Below are positions 34,558 to 45,933 of a stretch of DNA of 64,000 nt, piece by piece. The translations under genes were made by a program, and so were the position numbers. The notes under the pieces are model-generated. The model worked only from the letters and a program-made list of their open reading frames with translations, was not told the origin of the DNA and made no database searches. Location of the stretch: NCBI GenBank assembly GCA_002197995.1, contig NGZR01000002.1:5084001-5148000 (forward strand), given 5' to 3'. The stretch's first letter is position 1. The number at the start of each line of letters is the position of its first letter. The DNA is from Gaeumannomyces sp. JS-464. Its lineage: Eukaryota; Ascomycota; Sordariomycetes; Magnaporthales; Magnaporthaceae.

Positions 34558-37500
34558 ATGGGGTTCCTGGGCGTCTACCGCGCGCTCTACGACTACACTC
34601 CCCAGTCCGAGGGCGAGCTGGTGCTGGTCGAGGGCGACCTGCTCTACATCCTCGAGAAGAGCACCGAGGATGCTTGGTGGAAGGCCAAGAAGCGCGCCGC
34701 CGAGGAGGAGGAGGAGGAGCCTGAGGGCCTGATACCAAACACGTACATCGAGGAGGTGAGTGAGCGAGCGAGCGAACCCGCCGCATGCGTTGCCCGGTCC
34801 TCCCCCGTTTCTGGCCCGCGACGCGCCAGCGGCTGACATGCATCATCCCCGTGCGATCGCCGTCTTTGCTTCTGCTAGGTTCAACCCAAAGCCCAGGCCA
34901 GGGCCCTGTACGACTACACGAGGCAGTCGGACGAGGAGCTCACGTTCCCCGAGGACGCCCAGCTCGCCGTCTACGACCAGTCCGATCCGGACTGGATCCT
35001 GGCCGGCTACGAAAAGGACTTTGGGTTCGTGCCCTCCAACTATATCGAGATCCAGGATGCCGCCGCCGCCGAACCGGAGCCCGCCGCTGCCGCTGCCGCC
35101 GCCCCGCGCCCGCCAGCCCTGCCCGCCAGGGCTCCCGTCGACGATTCACCCAGTCCGCCGCCAGCTGCCCAGCCGGCCTCGCCCCCCGAGCCCAGCAGCC
35201 CCGCCGGCCCGGCCGCGGCACTGGCCGGCGTCCTGGCTGCCCGGTCTGCGTCTGCGTCTGCACCCGTTCCCGCCGCGAGGGCTCCTCCCTCGGTCTCCCT
35301 GCCCTCAAGACCGCAGTACACCTCAGATGGCACCGATGACGAGGACGGGGGCAAGTCCCCGCCACTGCCGACCAGGCCGCGGGAGCAGTCGACACGCTCG
35401 ATAGACGAGACGTCGATGAAGTCGCCGCCCCTGCCCCAGAGGGGCTCGTCGGTCCGCCACGACGACGACTATGACCGGCCGCACGAAACGCCCATGATGT
35501 CGCCTGGCGGCTTCCGCATGTACAACATCAACGAGATGGTGTCGGTGATGGGCAAGAAGAAGAAGATGCCGACGACTCTGGGCATCAACCTCAAGACCGG
35601 CACAATTCTGATCGCACCGGAGCGGGCCCAGGATGGCCCCTCGCGCGAGTGGACGGCAGACAAGATGACACACTACTCGCGCGAGGGCAAGCACGTCTTC
35701 CTCGAGCTCGTGCGCCCCAGCAACAGCGTCGACTTCCACGCGGGCGCCAAGGACACGGCCGAGGAGATCGTGGCCGTCCTGGGCGAGCTCTCGGGCGCCG
35801 TCAAGGCCGAGGGCCTTCGCGAGGTCATCATGGCCGCAACGTCGCAGGAGCAGCGCAAGGGCAAGGTGCTCTACGACTTTATGGCGCAGGGAGATGACGA
35901 GGTCACTGTCGCCGTGGATGACGAGGTCGTCATTATCGATGACACCAAGAGCGAGGACTGGTGGATGGTTAAGCGGGTCAAGAACGGCAAGGAGGGCGTC
36001 GTGCCCAGCAGCTACATCGAGGTCATGAGCGTGATACCGAAACCGCCCGCCGCCGCGGCGACTTCGGGCATCAACGCGGGCAAATCCACCGTGGCACAGA
36101 ACCGGCTAGAAGAGGAGCGCTTGACCAAGGAGGCTGTCCGCGCGGCGATGAAGGACGAGTCAAGACGACATTCAGAGGTAGGGCCTGGAGTGCGCTTGCC
36201 CGAGCGACGCAGCAGCCTGTTGGCTAGAGATAGGAGCAGTTCCAGTAACATTGGTGGTCAACAACAGCGGAGCAGCAGCAAGAGAGAGAATGGCCGGGGA
36301 GGCTCCTCGAGCGCCCGTTCGGGAAACAAGTCAAGTAGGTTCTCCTTTCTCCCGCCCTCCCTATCTCCAACCCCGTCCCCATTACCCATTACCCATTACC
36401 CCAGGCGCAAAGCCAGCTGGGCTGACGGGCTCGATTCCAACCCACCCCTTCTCTTGCTTGCACAGAGCCGGATATGTCCAAGGTCAGGACGTGGACGGAC
36501 CGGTCAAAATCGTTCAGTGTCGAGGCGCAGTACCTCGGCCTCAAGGAGGGCAAGATCAACCTCCACAAGCTGAACGGCGTCAAGATTGCCGTGCCCATTG
36601 CAAAAATGTCGGTCGAGGACCTAGAGTACGTCGAGCGGGTCGAGGGCATCTCGCTGGACGAGGACAAGCCGCTGTCCAACGTCAAGAAGAACATCGAGGC
36701 CGGCCGCCTCTCGCCGGCACTGACGGGCGGGCAAGCTTGGAGGCATCCATCGAGCCCAAAAAGGAGTACGACTGGTTCCCCTTCTTCTTGGGGTGCGACA
36801 TTGCCCCCGGCCTGTGCGAGCGCTACGCCCAGGCCTTCACCAAGGACTCGATAGATGAGAGCGTGCTGCCCGACGTGGACGCCAGCATCCTACGCAACCT
36901 CGGCCTGCGGGAAGGGGACATAATCAAGGTGATGCGTTTCCTGGACGGCAAGTACGGCCGGAACCGCAAGAAGGGCGATGAGGATGACACCGAAAGCCCC
37001 GGCGGGCTGTTCTCGGGTCCCGGCGGGGCCTTGAGGAACAACACGAGGCGGGGCCGGCCAGCGCCCGCGACGGCAACAAGCGATGTCGTCGACCCCAAGG
37101 CTTTCACACCGTCAGCCACAGGGTCTAGCGCGACCAACAGCAAATCATCAGCGGCTGCCCCTGTCATGACGCCCGCCTCGGCGACTGGAACCACGGCTAG
37201 CGGGTTTGACGACGATGCCTGGGACGTGAAGCCGTCGACGAAGCAGCCAACACCCGAGCCGGCAGCCGCACCGCGTCAAGAGCCGCAGCCAACCACTGCG
37301 GCCAGCGCTCCCGCCCCTGCTCCCGCCCCTGCTCCCAAGCCGCTCATAGCCGCCCCAACTGGCGCCATGCAAGAGCTGTCGTTGCTTAGCCAGCCCCTGC
37401 AGCCGGAAAGGACGGCTGCGCCTCCCGTTCAGACGCCGGTCCAGGCGGCGGTCCAGGCGCCGCAACAGCCGGTCACACAACCACAGCCCCAAGGGGCCAC

Positions 37501-37564
37501 GCCCTCGTTCTTCTCGACGCTTGCCCAGCAGCCGACTGGCATGCCTGCGCCGACTCTCAACGGC

Positions 37565-37599
<35 letters not shown>

Positions 37600-38072
37600 G
37601 TCTTTTGCCCGGGCGCGGCCTATTGCACCACAGTACACCCAGGGTCAAGGAGCGCTGTTGCCTCCGCCCCAGCCTGCCCGGCCGCTCTCGGCTCCCCAGT
37701 CGGCTCAGCCCAGCGCCTTCACGCCGCCCCCGCTGCTGCCGCAGATGACGGGCCACGTGGGCCCCCCGGGCAGAGCCTGAGCGAGATCAACCAAGCCAGG
37801 TTACAACAGCAGTACGCCCAGCAGATGCAGCAGCAGCAACAGCAAATGGGCATGGCCCCCATGCAAGGCTTCCAGCCCCAGCCGACGGGGCAACCAGGGC
37901 TCATGCCGTTCCAGACGGGCATGCAGCAGCCGCAGCAGGGCTTCCAGTTCATGCAGCAGCAGCCCACGGGCATGAACATGAACGGGCTGTCGCCTCAGCA
38001 GCAGCAGCAGCAGCCTCAGTTTGCGCCCCTGCAGATGCAGGTGACGGGCTTCGCTGGCGGGTTCAACCAGCC

Positions 38073-38108
<36 letters not shown>

Positions 38109-38447
38109 CAGCAGCAGCAGCAGCAGCCGCAACAACAGCCGTTCGGCATGCCTGGAGCCGGTGTCAACAGCTATCTGCCGCCGGCGATGGACCCGCAGAG
38201 GACAGGGATGCCGCCACAGCAGCAGCCTACTATGCAGCCACTACAGCCTCAGGCTACTGGCCTGCACTTTACTCATGGGTTTGGAAATGCCGGTATGGCG
38301 GCAGCGCCCTTGCAGCCGCAACCCACGGGGCCGGCACCCCCGGTGCGGTTCGGCGTGCAGCCCGAGGCCAACAAGCTCGCGCCGCAACCCACGGGACGTC
38401 GGGCGAACCTTTCCGCCGCGACGCCACAAAACCCTTTTGGGTTCTAA
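34558..38447 (+). CDS. SLA1: Actin-patch endocytic adaptor SLA1 (three frameshifts)
   Basis: Exons: 34558-34755, 34879-36334 and 36466-38447; about 1,212 residues. Order: SH3-1 (GVYRALYDYTPQSEGELVLVEGD), SH3-2 (QARALYDYTRQSDEELTFPED), Ala/Pro linker, a region including TLGINLKTGTILIAPE, SH3-3 (KGKVLYDFMAQGDDEVTV), SHD1 (RTWTDRSKSFSVEAQYLGLKEGKI), SAM-like SHD2 (EYDWFPFFLGCDIAPGLCERYAQAF), and a Gln-rich tail with repeated [L/M/F]xxQxTG motifs. Sla1 links cargo, clathrin and WASP-driven actin at endocytic patches. Frames change at about 36735, 37768 and 38108, each one base short; two lie in G/C runs or CAG repeats. Exon 3 follows from the K-P-D-M-S-K-V junction. Confidence 0.95.
37565..37600 (+). 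repeat. CAG/CAA polyglutamine tract 1 of SLA1
   Basis: Run of 12 or so Gln codons (CAG with some CAA). Confidence 0.85.
38072..38130 (+). repeat. CAG polyglutamine tract 2 of SLA1
   Basis: Pure CAG run with one CACAG interruption at 38107-38112, where the reading frame is lost. The missing base probably lies here. Confidence 0.85.
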
Positions 38448-40009
38448 TCGATACCAGGAGGCAGGGGCGGGGCTGTTGTCCGACCTGGGCTGCGTTTTGT
38501 TTGACAAGTAGGGGAGATTTCTGATAGGCGGCTCTCAGTGCCACGTGCCGCATATATCGAGTGTCGACTACAGTAGATACCCGTCGGGTTCCGCTACACA
38601 AAGCAATCGATGTATTCGCATTATCTCCGGCTTGGCAGTCTTCTCCCTGAACCACCCTGGAAAGGCCCGGCCATTCTACGTCTGGCTTACTTGGCACGCG
38701 CCGCAGGGCCTGGTCCCTGTAGGCCTCGGGAGAGTGGTGGGCGTCTTGGGTGATGCGAATAGGCTCCGCCAGCTGCGTCGTGTGCCATCAGGGACCGTTG
38801 AGGGTAGACTGGGCTGGATAGATGGACAAGCTCAGGGGCGAATTGCCAAACGACGAGGGAAAGACCGGGCTGATCGGCTTATCAGAGGAAGGACTCCCCC
38901 GTCTGGCTTCCCCGGCTTCATCGGTGTGTCGATTGGCCTCTCCGATAGGGGCAATCACCTCCAATGAACTTCGCACATGCACACGAACCCGGCAGTCAGC
39001 CACCATCGCCACTGTCTTCCCTCGCACTTCCATACACGACACCCAAGCAACCGCCTCATTTTCGAACCCCCTTCACCCTGTTGATTCTATTTTATATCCT
39101 TTTATTGTCATTACCCATCCCACCCTCCCATGTATACTCCATTCTTTTCCATTATTCCACCCCCCCTGGGGAGGGTTGCTGAGCGAGTGAACCTGCGGAC
39201 TTTAGTTGGACATCTACCACATGCATAGTTTTTATTTCCAGCCTGTCGATACCTACCCGCCCGTCTGCTTGCTGGTATCCCACCGTCAAACGCCTAGTCT
39301 CTGCGTCTCGTCCATCCCATCATCCCCACGGGGAAAAAAAAAAGGGGAGCACCTGGAGCGCATCTGCGGTGTCCCTTGTTGTTGGCAGCTGTTATTACAA
39401 ATCCACATACGTGTAGTTTTATATGCGTGCATACGAACATGGAGGGTTCGTCGTGTGCCACCTTGCCATGTGCTGCTGCTTGGCTGGGGATCCGATTGGT
39501 GTGCCCTTGTCGATGCAAGGAACGCTCATGGCAACCGCCGACAGCCCCCTACCCCTAAGCCGAGCGAGATCCGGATCTGGGACTTGGCTATGGGATACTG
39601 GGGGGAGACTCGGGAGCGAGAGGAGCTTAGCGGCGTTGACTCTCAGCCATCAATGTACACACATAGTTCAAACCCTGCGCTCCTTCTGCATGCGTCCATC
39701 TCGTGTAGACAGTCGAGACGACTTGCAGTCCACACCGGCAGCCGTTGGACACCACCCCTTTGACTCACAGACCTGCTTACACAGTATGTACTTGTGCATG
39801 TAGAGGGGACCTCCCTCGATCTCACTCTCTCGGTCCCGTTTGGGCCTTGCCCGATCTGGCCGCCAGCATGGGGTTGATAGAGAAACAAGACCAAGACGAA
39901 AGGAAACAAACGAGTTCCACGCACAACGCCGATATGGGACGAATCGACCCCAACACCCACTGATTGGCCCGAGCCTGTTTTGTTTCGACAGATGACCGGT
40001 GCGGGAAAC

Positions 40010-40019
40010 TTTTTTTTTT

Positions 40020-40050
<31 letters not shown>

Positions 40051-40056
40051 GGGGGT
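40010..40056. repeat. Poly-T/poly-G junction (about 20 T then 26 G)
   Basis: Two abutting homopolymers with no interruption; lengths approximate. Confidence 0.75.
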
Positions 40057-40415
40057 TCCCACATATGCATTCTCACACCTAAAAGGGACGAAATAAGAGT
40101 CGTTGGCCAAGCAGGAGACAGGATCCTGACCTCTCCTCCCTGCTGGCGCCGAGACGGGATCTCGTCGCGAACCCGAGATGGAATGGGTTTGGCCGGAGCT
40201 TGAACCATCTCTCCTCTCCGCTGTCACATCTCGGCATCTTGTTTTGGGCGGTTTGGGTCGAAGCTTGTCCTGCGTTCTCGGGACTCTGGCACGCCTGGTA
40301 CTAATCGCGAGGTTGGGATCATGGCCAGGGACTACTGGCTACTCCCTCGGATTCTTAGGTGCGGACAGGGACACGAGCAGAGACAGAAGACGAAGGGCCC
40401 AGCATATTGTGTGCA

Positions 40416-40422
40416 TATATAA
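40416..40422 (+). promoter_or_regulatory. Candidate TATA box of the Gly/Leu-rich protein gene
   Basis: TATATAA about 230 bp upstream of the ATG at 40654, followed by C/T-rich leader sequence. Position and sequence only. Confidence 0.4.
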
Positions 40423-40653
40423 GCACGGGCTGTTGTGCGCGTGGCCATCCGCTCGATGCTCAAATTGCGTGCCGCCGCAAGTCCTAGATACCCCGAATCT
40501 CCAGGCATTCTGTCTATATCCTTCTATTCCTCTTCTATCTCAAGTGGCTGTTGTGCTGCGCATAATCGCCACCAGTCCCTCCTTAGCTTTATCAGTTTTA
40601 TATCTGTGGGAACCCTCCTGCCCACGCCCCGCGTGGCAATCTTTGACAAAAAG

Positions 40654-41546
40654 ATGCACAGAAAGGCGGCTCTCGCGAGCGCGCTGGCCGCGCTTGTGGC
40701 AACCACAGCGGCAGCACCGACGAGCGGGCTCTCCAAAAAGTCAGAGACTGCCGGTTCCGGAGCGGTTACGACCGAGGTTAAGCAGTGAGTATATACTATT
40801 TGGCGGCGGTGTGCCAGCTAGTCCCAAGGCCGTCACTTTGTGATGACGGGCTCAACCCAAGGCGATGCTGACATAGTAATTCAACAAAAAGGGCCGCAGC
40901 AGGAGCGGCTGGCGGCGGCGGCGGGCTCGGTGATATCCTTGGCCTTCTCGGCGGGCTGACAGGCGGCGGAGGAGCCGGGGGTGCTGGAGGTGCCGGAGGT
41001 GGTGGCGGACTGGGAGATATTCTTGGCCTCCTGGGCGGACTAACCGGAGGTGCGGGAGCTGGTGGAGGTGCTGGAGCAGGCGGAGCCGGGGGCGCGGGTG
41101 GCCTCGGAGACATTCTAGGTCTGCTGGGCGGACTGACAGGAGGTGGCGGCGGCGCGCCTGCAGCAGCAGCAAAGGACGTAGCCGGGAACAACAAGGCGGC
41201 GGCAGCCGGCGCCGGTGCCGGGGGTGGGCTTGGTGCCCTGGGCGGTCTGCTGGGCGGAGCAGAGGGAGGTGGTGGAGGCAAGGGCAAGGGTAAAGGCAAG
41301 GGCGGAGGAGCTGCTGCTGGCGGGGGAGCCGCTGCTGGCGGCGGCGGACTTGGCGCCCTCGCTGGCCTCTTGGGTGGCGCCGGTGGTGCGGCTGGTGGTG
41401 CCAACCCCGTAGCAGGCCTTCTCGGTGGAGTAGGGGCTGGAGGAGGGGGCGGCAAGGGAAAGCCTGCTGCTCGAGCAGTTGTCGGCAGAGATGTGGTAAA
41501 CGACGGTGGTGACGATGGGGAGGTCGAGATCGAGCCCGACGACTAG
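40654..41546 (+). CDS. Gly/Leu-rich repeat secreted protein
   Basis: Exon 1 is 40654-40784 and exon 2 is 40892-41546. The 107-bp intron (GTGAGT...AAAAG) is phase 2, giving 261 residues. A signal peptide (HRKAALASALAALVATTAAAPTSG) precedes a short charged segment. More than half the protein is Gly, Ala and Leu. The block GLGDILGLLGGLTGG occurs three times (40923-40967, 41007-41051, 41100-41144), and shorter relatives follow (GLGALGGLLGG, GLGALAGLLGG, PVAGLLGG). A Lys/Gly patch (KGKGKGKG) separates them, and the end is acidic (DDGEVEIEPDD). No Cys, no GPI signal, no known family. Small residues with regularly spaced Leu suggest a self-assembling or surface-active sheet (inference). The acceptor sits in an A-run and is less sure than the donor. 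Confidence 0.8.
40923..41144 (+). repeat. Triplicate 15-residue block GLGDILGLLGGLTGG
   Basis: Three copies at 84- and 93-bp spacing, identical in protein but differing at most third codon positions (copies 1 and 2 differ in 11 of 15 codons). Confidence 0.9.
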
Positions 41547-42123
41547 GCGAGATCTCTGACGGGAGTTCTGTTGGACACCTGCCACCTTCTCCATGCCATT
41601 TTCCCATCCTGCGGTTGTTAGGTACCTAGTACTGACACATACCCTCTGTGTGCCCCCTCCTGAACCAGTAAATATCCAAGCAGAACGCATCACCCCCTTC
41701 TTCTCGTTCCAGTTCGGTTTCGTGCTCGCTCTACCGTGGACACCTGCAGAAGCAGTGAACAGACATGTGATGAACAAAGGACCATCGTCGATGAGGATGG
41801 GTTTCCATGATGTGGCTCTTGTTTTTGCTGTGGCGGCATGCTGTGCAGGCAACTGGGTCCGGCCATAGAGAAGAGCACGTGGGGAGGGGACAGCGCAGAA
41901 GGGATAACAGGCGAAATAATCAAGCAACGGGCATTATATACATGATTTCTAATAGCCACAACCAGCCCAAAGGAGCTGGAAAAACCAAAGATTCCCAAAA
42001 TGGGTGATAGGTATAGGGGATTTAGGCCACATGACGGTCCAAAGCAGTCTCTGCGCTTGCGAAATTCTGGGCGAGGGCTGGCGCAAAGCATGACATGGAT
42101 CAAAAAGTAGAATTTCAACTCGC
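41547..42123. other. Convergent 3' interval
   Basis: 3' flanks of two convergent genes. A TAGGTACCTAG word occurs near 41620. No supported gene. Confidence 0.45.
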
Positions 42124-43264
42124 CTACTGCATCTCGGCGAGGTCGTCCTCGATAGCAGGCACCGAGTCCGGAAGAGGTCGCTTGCGGAGCTCGTCAACCT
42201 TCTGCTTCAGGCCCGTAGCGATGCCCTTGGGAGTGCCAGCTGCCACCTTTTCCTTCGGTTTCGGCGCATCCTTGGCCGGCTCGAAGCGCTTCTTAACGGC
42301 CTTGATCATCTTGAAGAACCAGAGGACGTTGAGCATGTTCAGCGTGAGGTTGCTCGCCATGTAGAGGCCAGCAAGCCATATGGGGATCGGCCCGGCGTTC
42401 TGGGCGAACACCATGACGTCGTCACCGCCGTACGCGATGGAAGCGTTGTTGGTGGTCTGGGACGCCAGCGACATATCTGGGCCGGACTTCATGGCTTTCC
42501 ACATATCCTTGTAGACCATAGCAGACTGGTAGTTGCCCCATACCAGACGGCACGAGAAGAACACAGTGATAAGGCAAATGCCGTTGTACAGCTGGGCCCT
42601 GGTGCCCGTCATCTCCAGCTTGTCGAAGAACCAGTGGATGTTCAGAAAGGGGGTCGACAGCTCGTAGAGGATGAAGGTGGTCGCGTAGTAGTTGAGGACC
42701 GGTCTCTGTGCACAGCGTGTTAGCTCTATGTCGGCAACATGGCCGCGGAAGCTAGACAGACAACAAAATGGGCACACTCACAAAGCCAAAGGAATAGACG
42801 ACCAAGGCGCTGGTGGCGTGGGCCAAGAGGCCGAGGCCGAAGACGTCGATGTGGATGACGGTAACGATAAGATCCCAGACAAAGTAGCCGGCGGCCAGGC
42901 CCTGGATCATACCATGAGCGCCCGTGTAGCCCCAGACACGCTGCTCCCAGTCCATGTTCCAACGCTCCTCGTCGGCGAACATGATCCAGAGGGCCAGTAC
43001 GTTGATTAGACAGCTCTGGACCATGGACACGACGTGTGCGTCCCAGCTGACACGCTTGCCTCGGTCGTGGAGGGGATAGTACTTTGGCCAGAGCTTCATC
43101 GAGATCCATGGCGAGACGACGATCTGGACGAACGTGTAGAGAAGGGCGCCGGCAGCAACCTCGTGGACGTGCAGCGGCAGCGTCGCGAACGAGAGCTTCT
43201 CGGCCAGGGGCTCGATTGCCCTGCTCAGGGCGGGGATTATCGGTATGGGAAACGGATCTCGCAT
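42124..43264 (-). CDS. TLC-domain multipass membrane protein (TLCD4/TMEM56-like)
   Basis: Exon 1 is 43264-42782 and exon 2 is 42705-42124. The 76-bp intron (GTGAGT...CACAG) is phase 0; 354 residues, frame intact. Six or so membrane helices carry the TRAM-LAG1-CLN8 pattern: HEVAAGALLYTFVQIVVSPWIS, a KYYPLHDRGKRVSWDAHVVS loop, HGMIQGLAAGYFVWDL, STPFLNIHWFFDKL, and a Lys-rich cytosolic tail after the last helix (KMIKAVKKRFEPAK). The family includes ceramide synthases, but this one lacks the Lag1 HHxxDxxH signature as far as I can see. A lipid-handling or ER role is inference. Confidence 0.85.
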
Positions 43265-44588
43265 CTTGACGGTCCAGGAATCAGCCTAGGCAGCTGCTGT
43301 TTAGCTGTTCCTCGAAGCAGTGCTGCCAGCGAGGCTGGTCCTATGTCGTCACCGAGGGGCTGTTCCCTCGTCGAGACGAGGGCCTCGAAACGAGGCAAAG
43401 AGCGGGACGCTACTTGGCGACGCGGTTGGCGCTTGCGACAATGCGGCGGGCAGAGGCACCTTTCGTGAGGGCGAGGGCAGTTCTGGCGTGGGGAAAACAG
43501 AGGCGTTATTTCTCAATGGGCCTGTGTCGGATCGAGGCTCGGTGTCTGTGTCGCTTGATTGTGCAGGTAATGTTGTTGTTTTGTGGTGGCCGGGCAGGGT
43601 CCAAAGTCAAATTCATATAGGGTCTCTGTCAAGCATCGCCGCTCCCTGTCATGTCACAGGGGTCGTCCCGCACGTTCACGGGCGCTAGCCTGGCGCACGC
43701 CACGGGACAGAAGTAATAGCACGCTGAGCAAAGCAATGGCAAGCAGTGTCAGCCTGTTGTCCTTGCTGCGGCCCCGCTTGTTGACCGCCGTGTTGGCTGC
43801 CCTGGCCAAGACCAATGAGGGCCATGCTTGGGCGGTCGGAGCTCAACGCAAAACGGGCTGGCACGAGACTGTCGCGGAACCTCGTGATAGGTACATCTGC
43901 CTGCTGTTTTCCTGCGCCTGCCCGCTGCGCGAGACGTTGCCACGTGCTCCAACTTTTCTCGCTGGCGCTCCTGTGAGAAACCATGCCCCAGCTGCCAGCC
44001 AGGCTGCCATCTCAAGTGCCCCCTATTTTGTGCCTGCCAGATACAAAGTCGAGGTGCAAATCGGAGAATGGAGGCAACCTTGGCTTGGTCCATGCAGGTA
44101 CCTCCGGCCGACGCTACCGCCTTCTGGGCAGGGACCGAATTTGTTGGGGAAGTTGGTCGGCAGCCTAGCCCTGCTTCCCCGCGCCGCCAGGCCACCCTGG
44201 CCCACCCTTTTTCTCGCCTTTTTTTCTCGAGTTTTTCCCAGGCGGGCCTTCCACTTTTTCTTATCGTCTATCGAGCTGATCCACTGGCCTCCATAATTTC
44301 AGCCCCGCCTCTCCCGTGCCGGGATCATGTCACCACAAGGGATAGGGACGAGTCACGGGGGGAGTGGAGCGCCGGCTGAGCTGACAGACAGTCTGGGCAA
44401 TTCCGAGAGAAGAGGCCAGCTGGAGGCGCCTTCTATCTATAAACTAAGATCCCGCCATCGTCACGTGTGCGCCTCGCTGTTTCGGCCCCTGATCATCACC
44501 GCCGCCCACCTCGGCGCGAGAGACAGGCCAGCGCCGTTGCTGGATTTGCGAGCGGGAACCAGGATGCGGCGGGCCCCTGCTCGCAGAC
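43265..44588. other. Divergent promoter region of the TLC gene and COG8
   Basis: No coding sequence supported. CCTTTTTTTCTCGAGTTTTTC-like pyrimidine stretches at 44200-44250 fit the COG8 leader. Confidence 0.45.
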
Positions 44589-45933
44589 ATGGCCGACCTC
44601 TCTCTCGTACGACCTCCTTGTGTCGGCGGCGCCGGGCCCCCCTGAGTCTGAGCCCGGCCTCACATCGCCGACCCCAGTAGCCGACCTGGCGTCACTCGAG
44701 TACCTCGCCTCCCTGGCTGCCCAGCCCGTCTCGGCCCTGGATAGCACGGAGCCGCAGGCGCTGGCTCAGGCATCCCACGGCCTCCTGCTGTCGCTGCAGA
44801 AGCTCTCCAAGCGGTCGCACAAACCCATCATCGAGTCTGCCACCCACCATGCCGCGCTCGACTCCACCCTGCCAGTCCTGGCGGCCGGCACCGCGGAGCT
44901 CCGCAGCGCTATCCCCAAGCTCGACAACGAGGCCGTCCGCTTCTCCACTACCTACAACAAGGCAAGCGAGCACGAGCTCCTCGCCCGCAGGAGAAAGGCC
45001 CTGCTGCTGTCCAGGAACGTCGAGCGCCTGGTCGACGTGCTGGAGCTGCCGACTCTGCTATCGTCCTCCATCTCTACCGCCCCAGTCAACTACTCGTCGG
45101 CCCTTGACCTCAACGGCCACATTCGTCGCCTCCACTCGTTGCACCCGGACTCGCCCCTTGTCTCTTCCGTGTTGTCGCAAGCCGACGAGGCCATGCGCAC
45201 CATGGCCTCAAATCTAATCTTGTCCCTGAAGGCCCCCGGCTTGAAGCTGGCCGCCTCGCTTCGCACCATCAGCTGGCTGCGCAGGGTCCTACCCGATATC
45301 AAGCCTGACCATGCCCACGACTCACAGGGGCGTGTCCTGGGCGCCCTTTTCCTGGTCTGCCGCCTGGCCATGCTGATGACCATGCTCGAGGCCCTGTCGC
45401 CCCTGCGAGACCTCGCCGACCAGGAGAGGGCTAAGCAGAACTCGTCTCTGCGGAACGGGGGTGCCTGGTCTGGTGGTCAACAGACGGAGAAGTATCTTAA
45501 AAAGTACATTGAGATTTTCAGGGAGCAGAGTTTCGCCATTGTGTCCATGTACAGAAGCATATTTCCCGAGGCTGAGCCATCATCTGTGCCGCCATCACAG
45601 CTGCAAAAGCAGCAGCAGCAAGACCCCCTCGAGCCGCTACCATCGCCGCTGGCCAGTTTCCCGCTGCACCTGGTAGACATGCTGCTAGAGACGTTGAAGA
45701 CTTATCTGCCCACGGTGAAGGACCAGGGGTCACGTGACAGCCTCCTGACCCAGGTGCTATACTGCGCCGGCAGTCTGGGACGGCTGGGGGGCGACTTTGG
45801 CCTGTTTCTCGCCAGCCTCGATGTTGGCGGCGGGGCAGAAGATGAGTGGGTGCAGGTCGTCAAGCGGCACCGACTCCTGGCCGGACGCTTGGAATCCATT
45901 GTCGGGGCTGGAGAAAATAAGGGCGCGAAATGA
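44589..45933 (+). CDS. COG8: Conserved oligomeric Golgi complex subunit 8 (Dor1 family)
   Basis: The long frame encodes the Dor1/COG8 core: LEYLASLAAQPVSALDSTEPQALAQ, LQKLSKRSHKPIIESATHHAAL, SRNVERLVDVLELPTLLSS, LNGHIRRLHSLHPDSPLVSSV, LKAPGLKLAASLRTISWLRRVLP, IEIFREQSFAIVSMYRSIFPE and GRLGGDFGLFL. COG tethers vesicles for retrograde traffic within the Golgi. There is no ATG in that frame upstream. The ATG at 44589 (MADLSL, then YDLLVSAAPG) fits family N-termini if one surplus base lies near 44604, giving about 447 residues. A hidden 5' intron is the alternative. A Gln-rich insert sits at about 45600. Confidence 0.9.

Larger units (their letters stand above)
37525..38405 (+). repeat. Prk1-type [L/M/F]xxQxTG motif array in the SLA1 tail
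   Basis: About eight copies, each centred on QxTG, are readable across the three frames: LAQQPTG, LLPQMTG, FQPQPTG, MQQQPTG, LQMQVTG, LQPQATG, LQPQPTG and LAPQPTG. In yeast Sla1 and Pan1 the Thr of this motif is phosphorylated by Prk1/Ark1 kinases to disassemble the coat. Confidence 0.8.
38448..40653. other. 2.2 kb intergenic region
   Basis: 3' flank of SLA1, T- and C-rich sequence around 39050-39170, a T/G homopolymer junction near 40010-40056, and the promoter of the Gly/Leu-rich protein gene. Open frames here have no domain. Confidence 0.45.
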
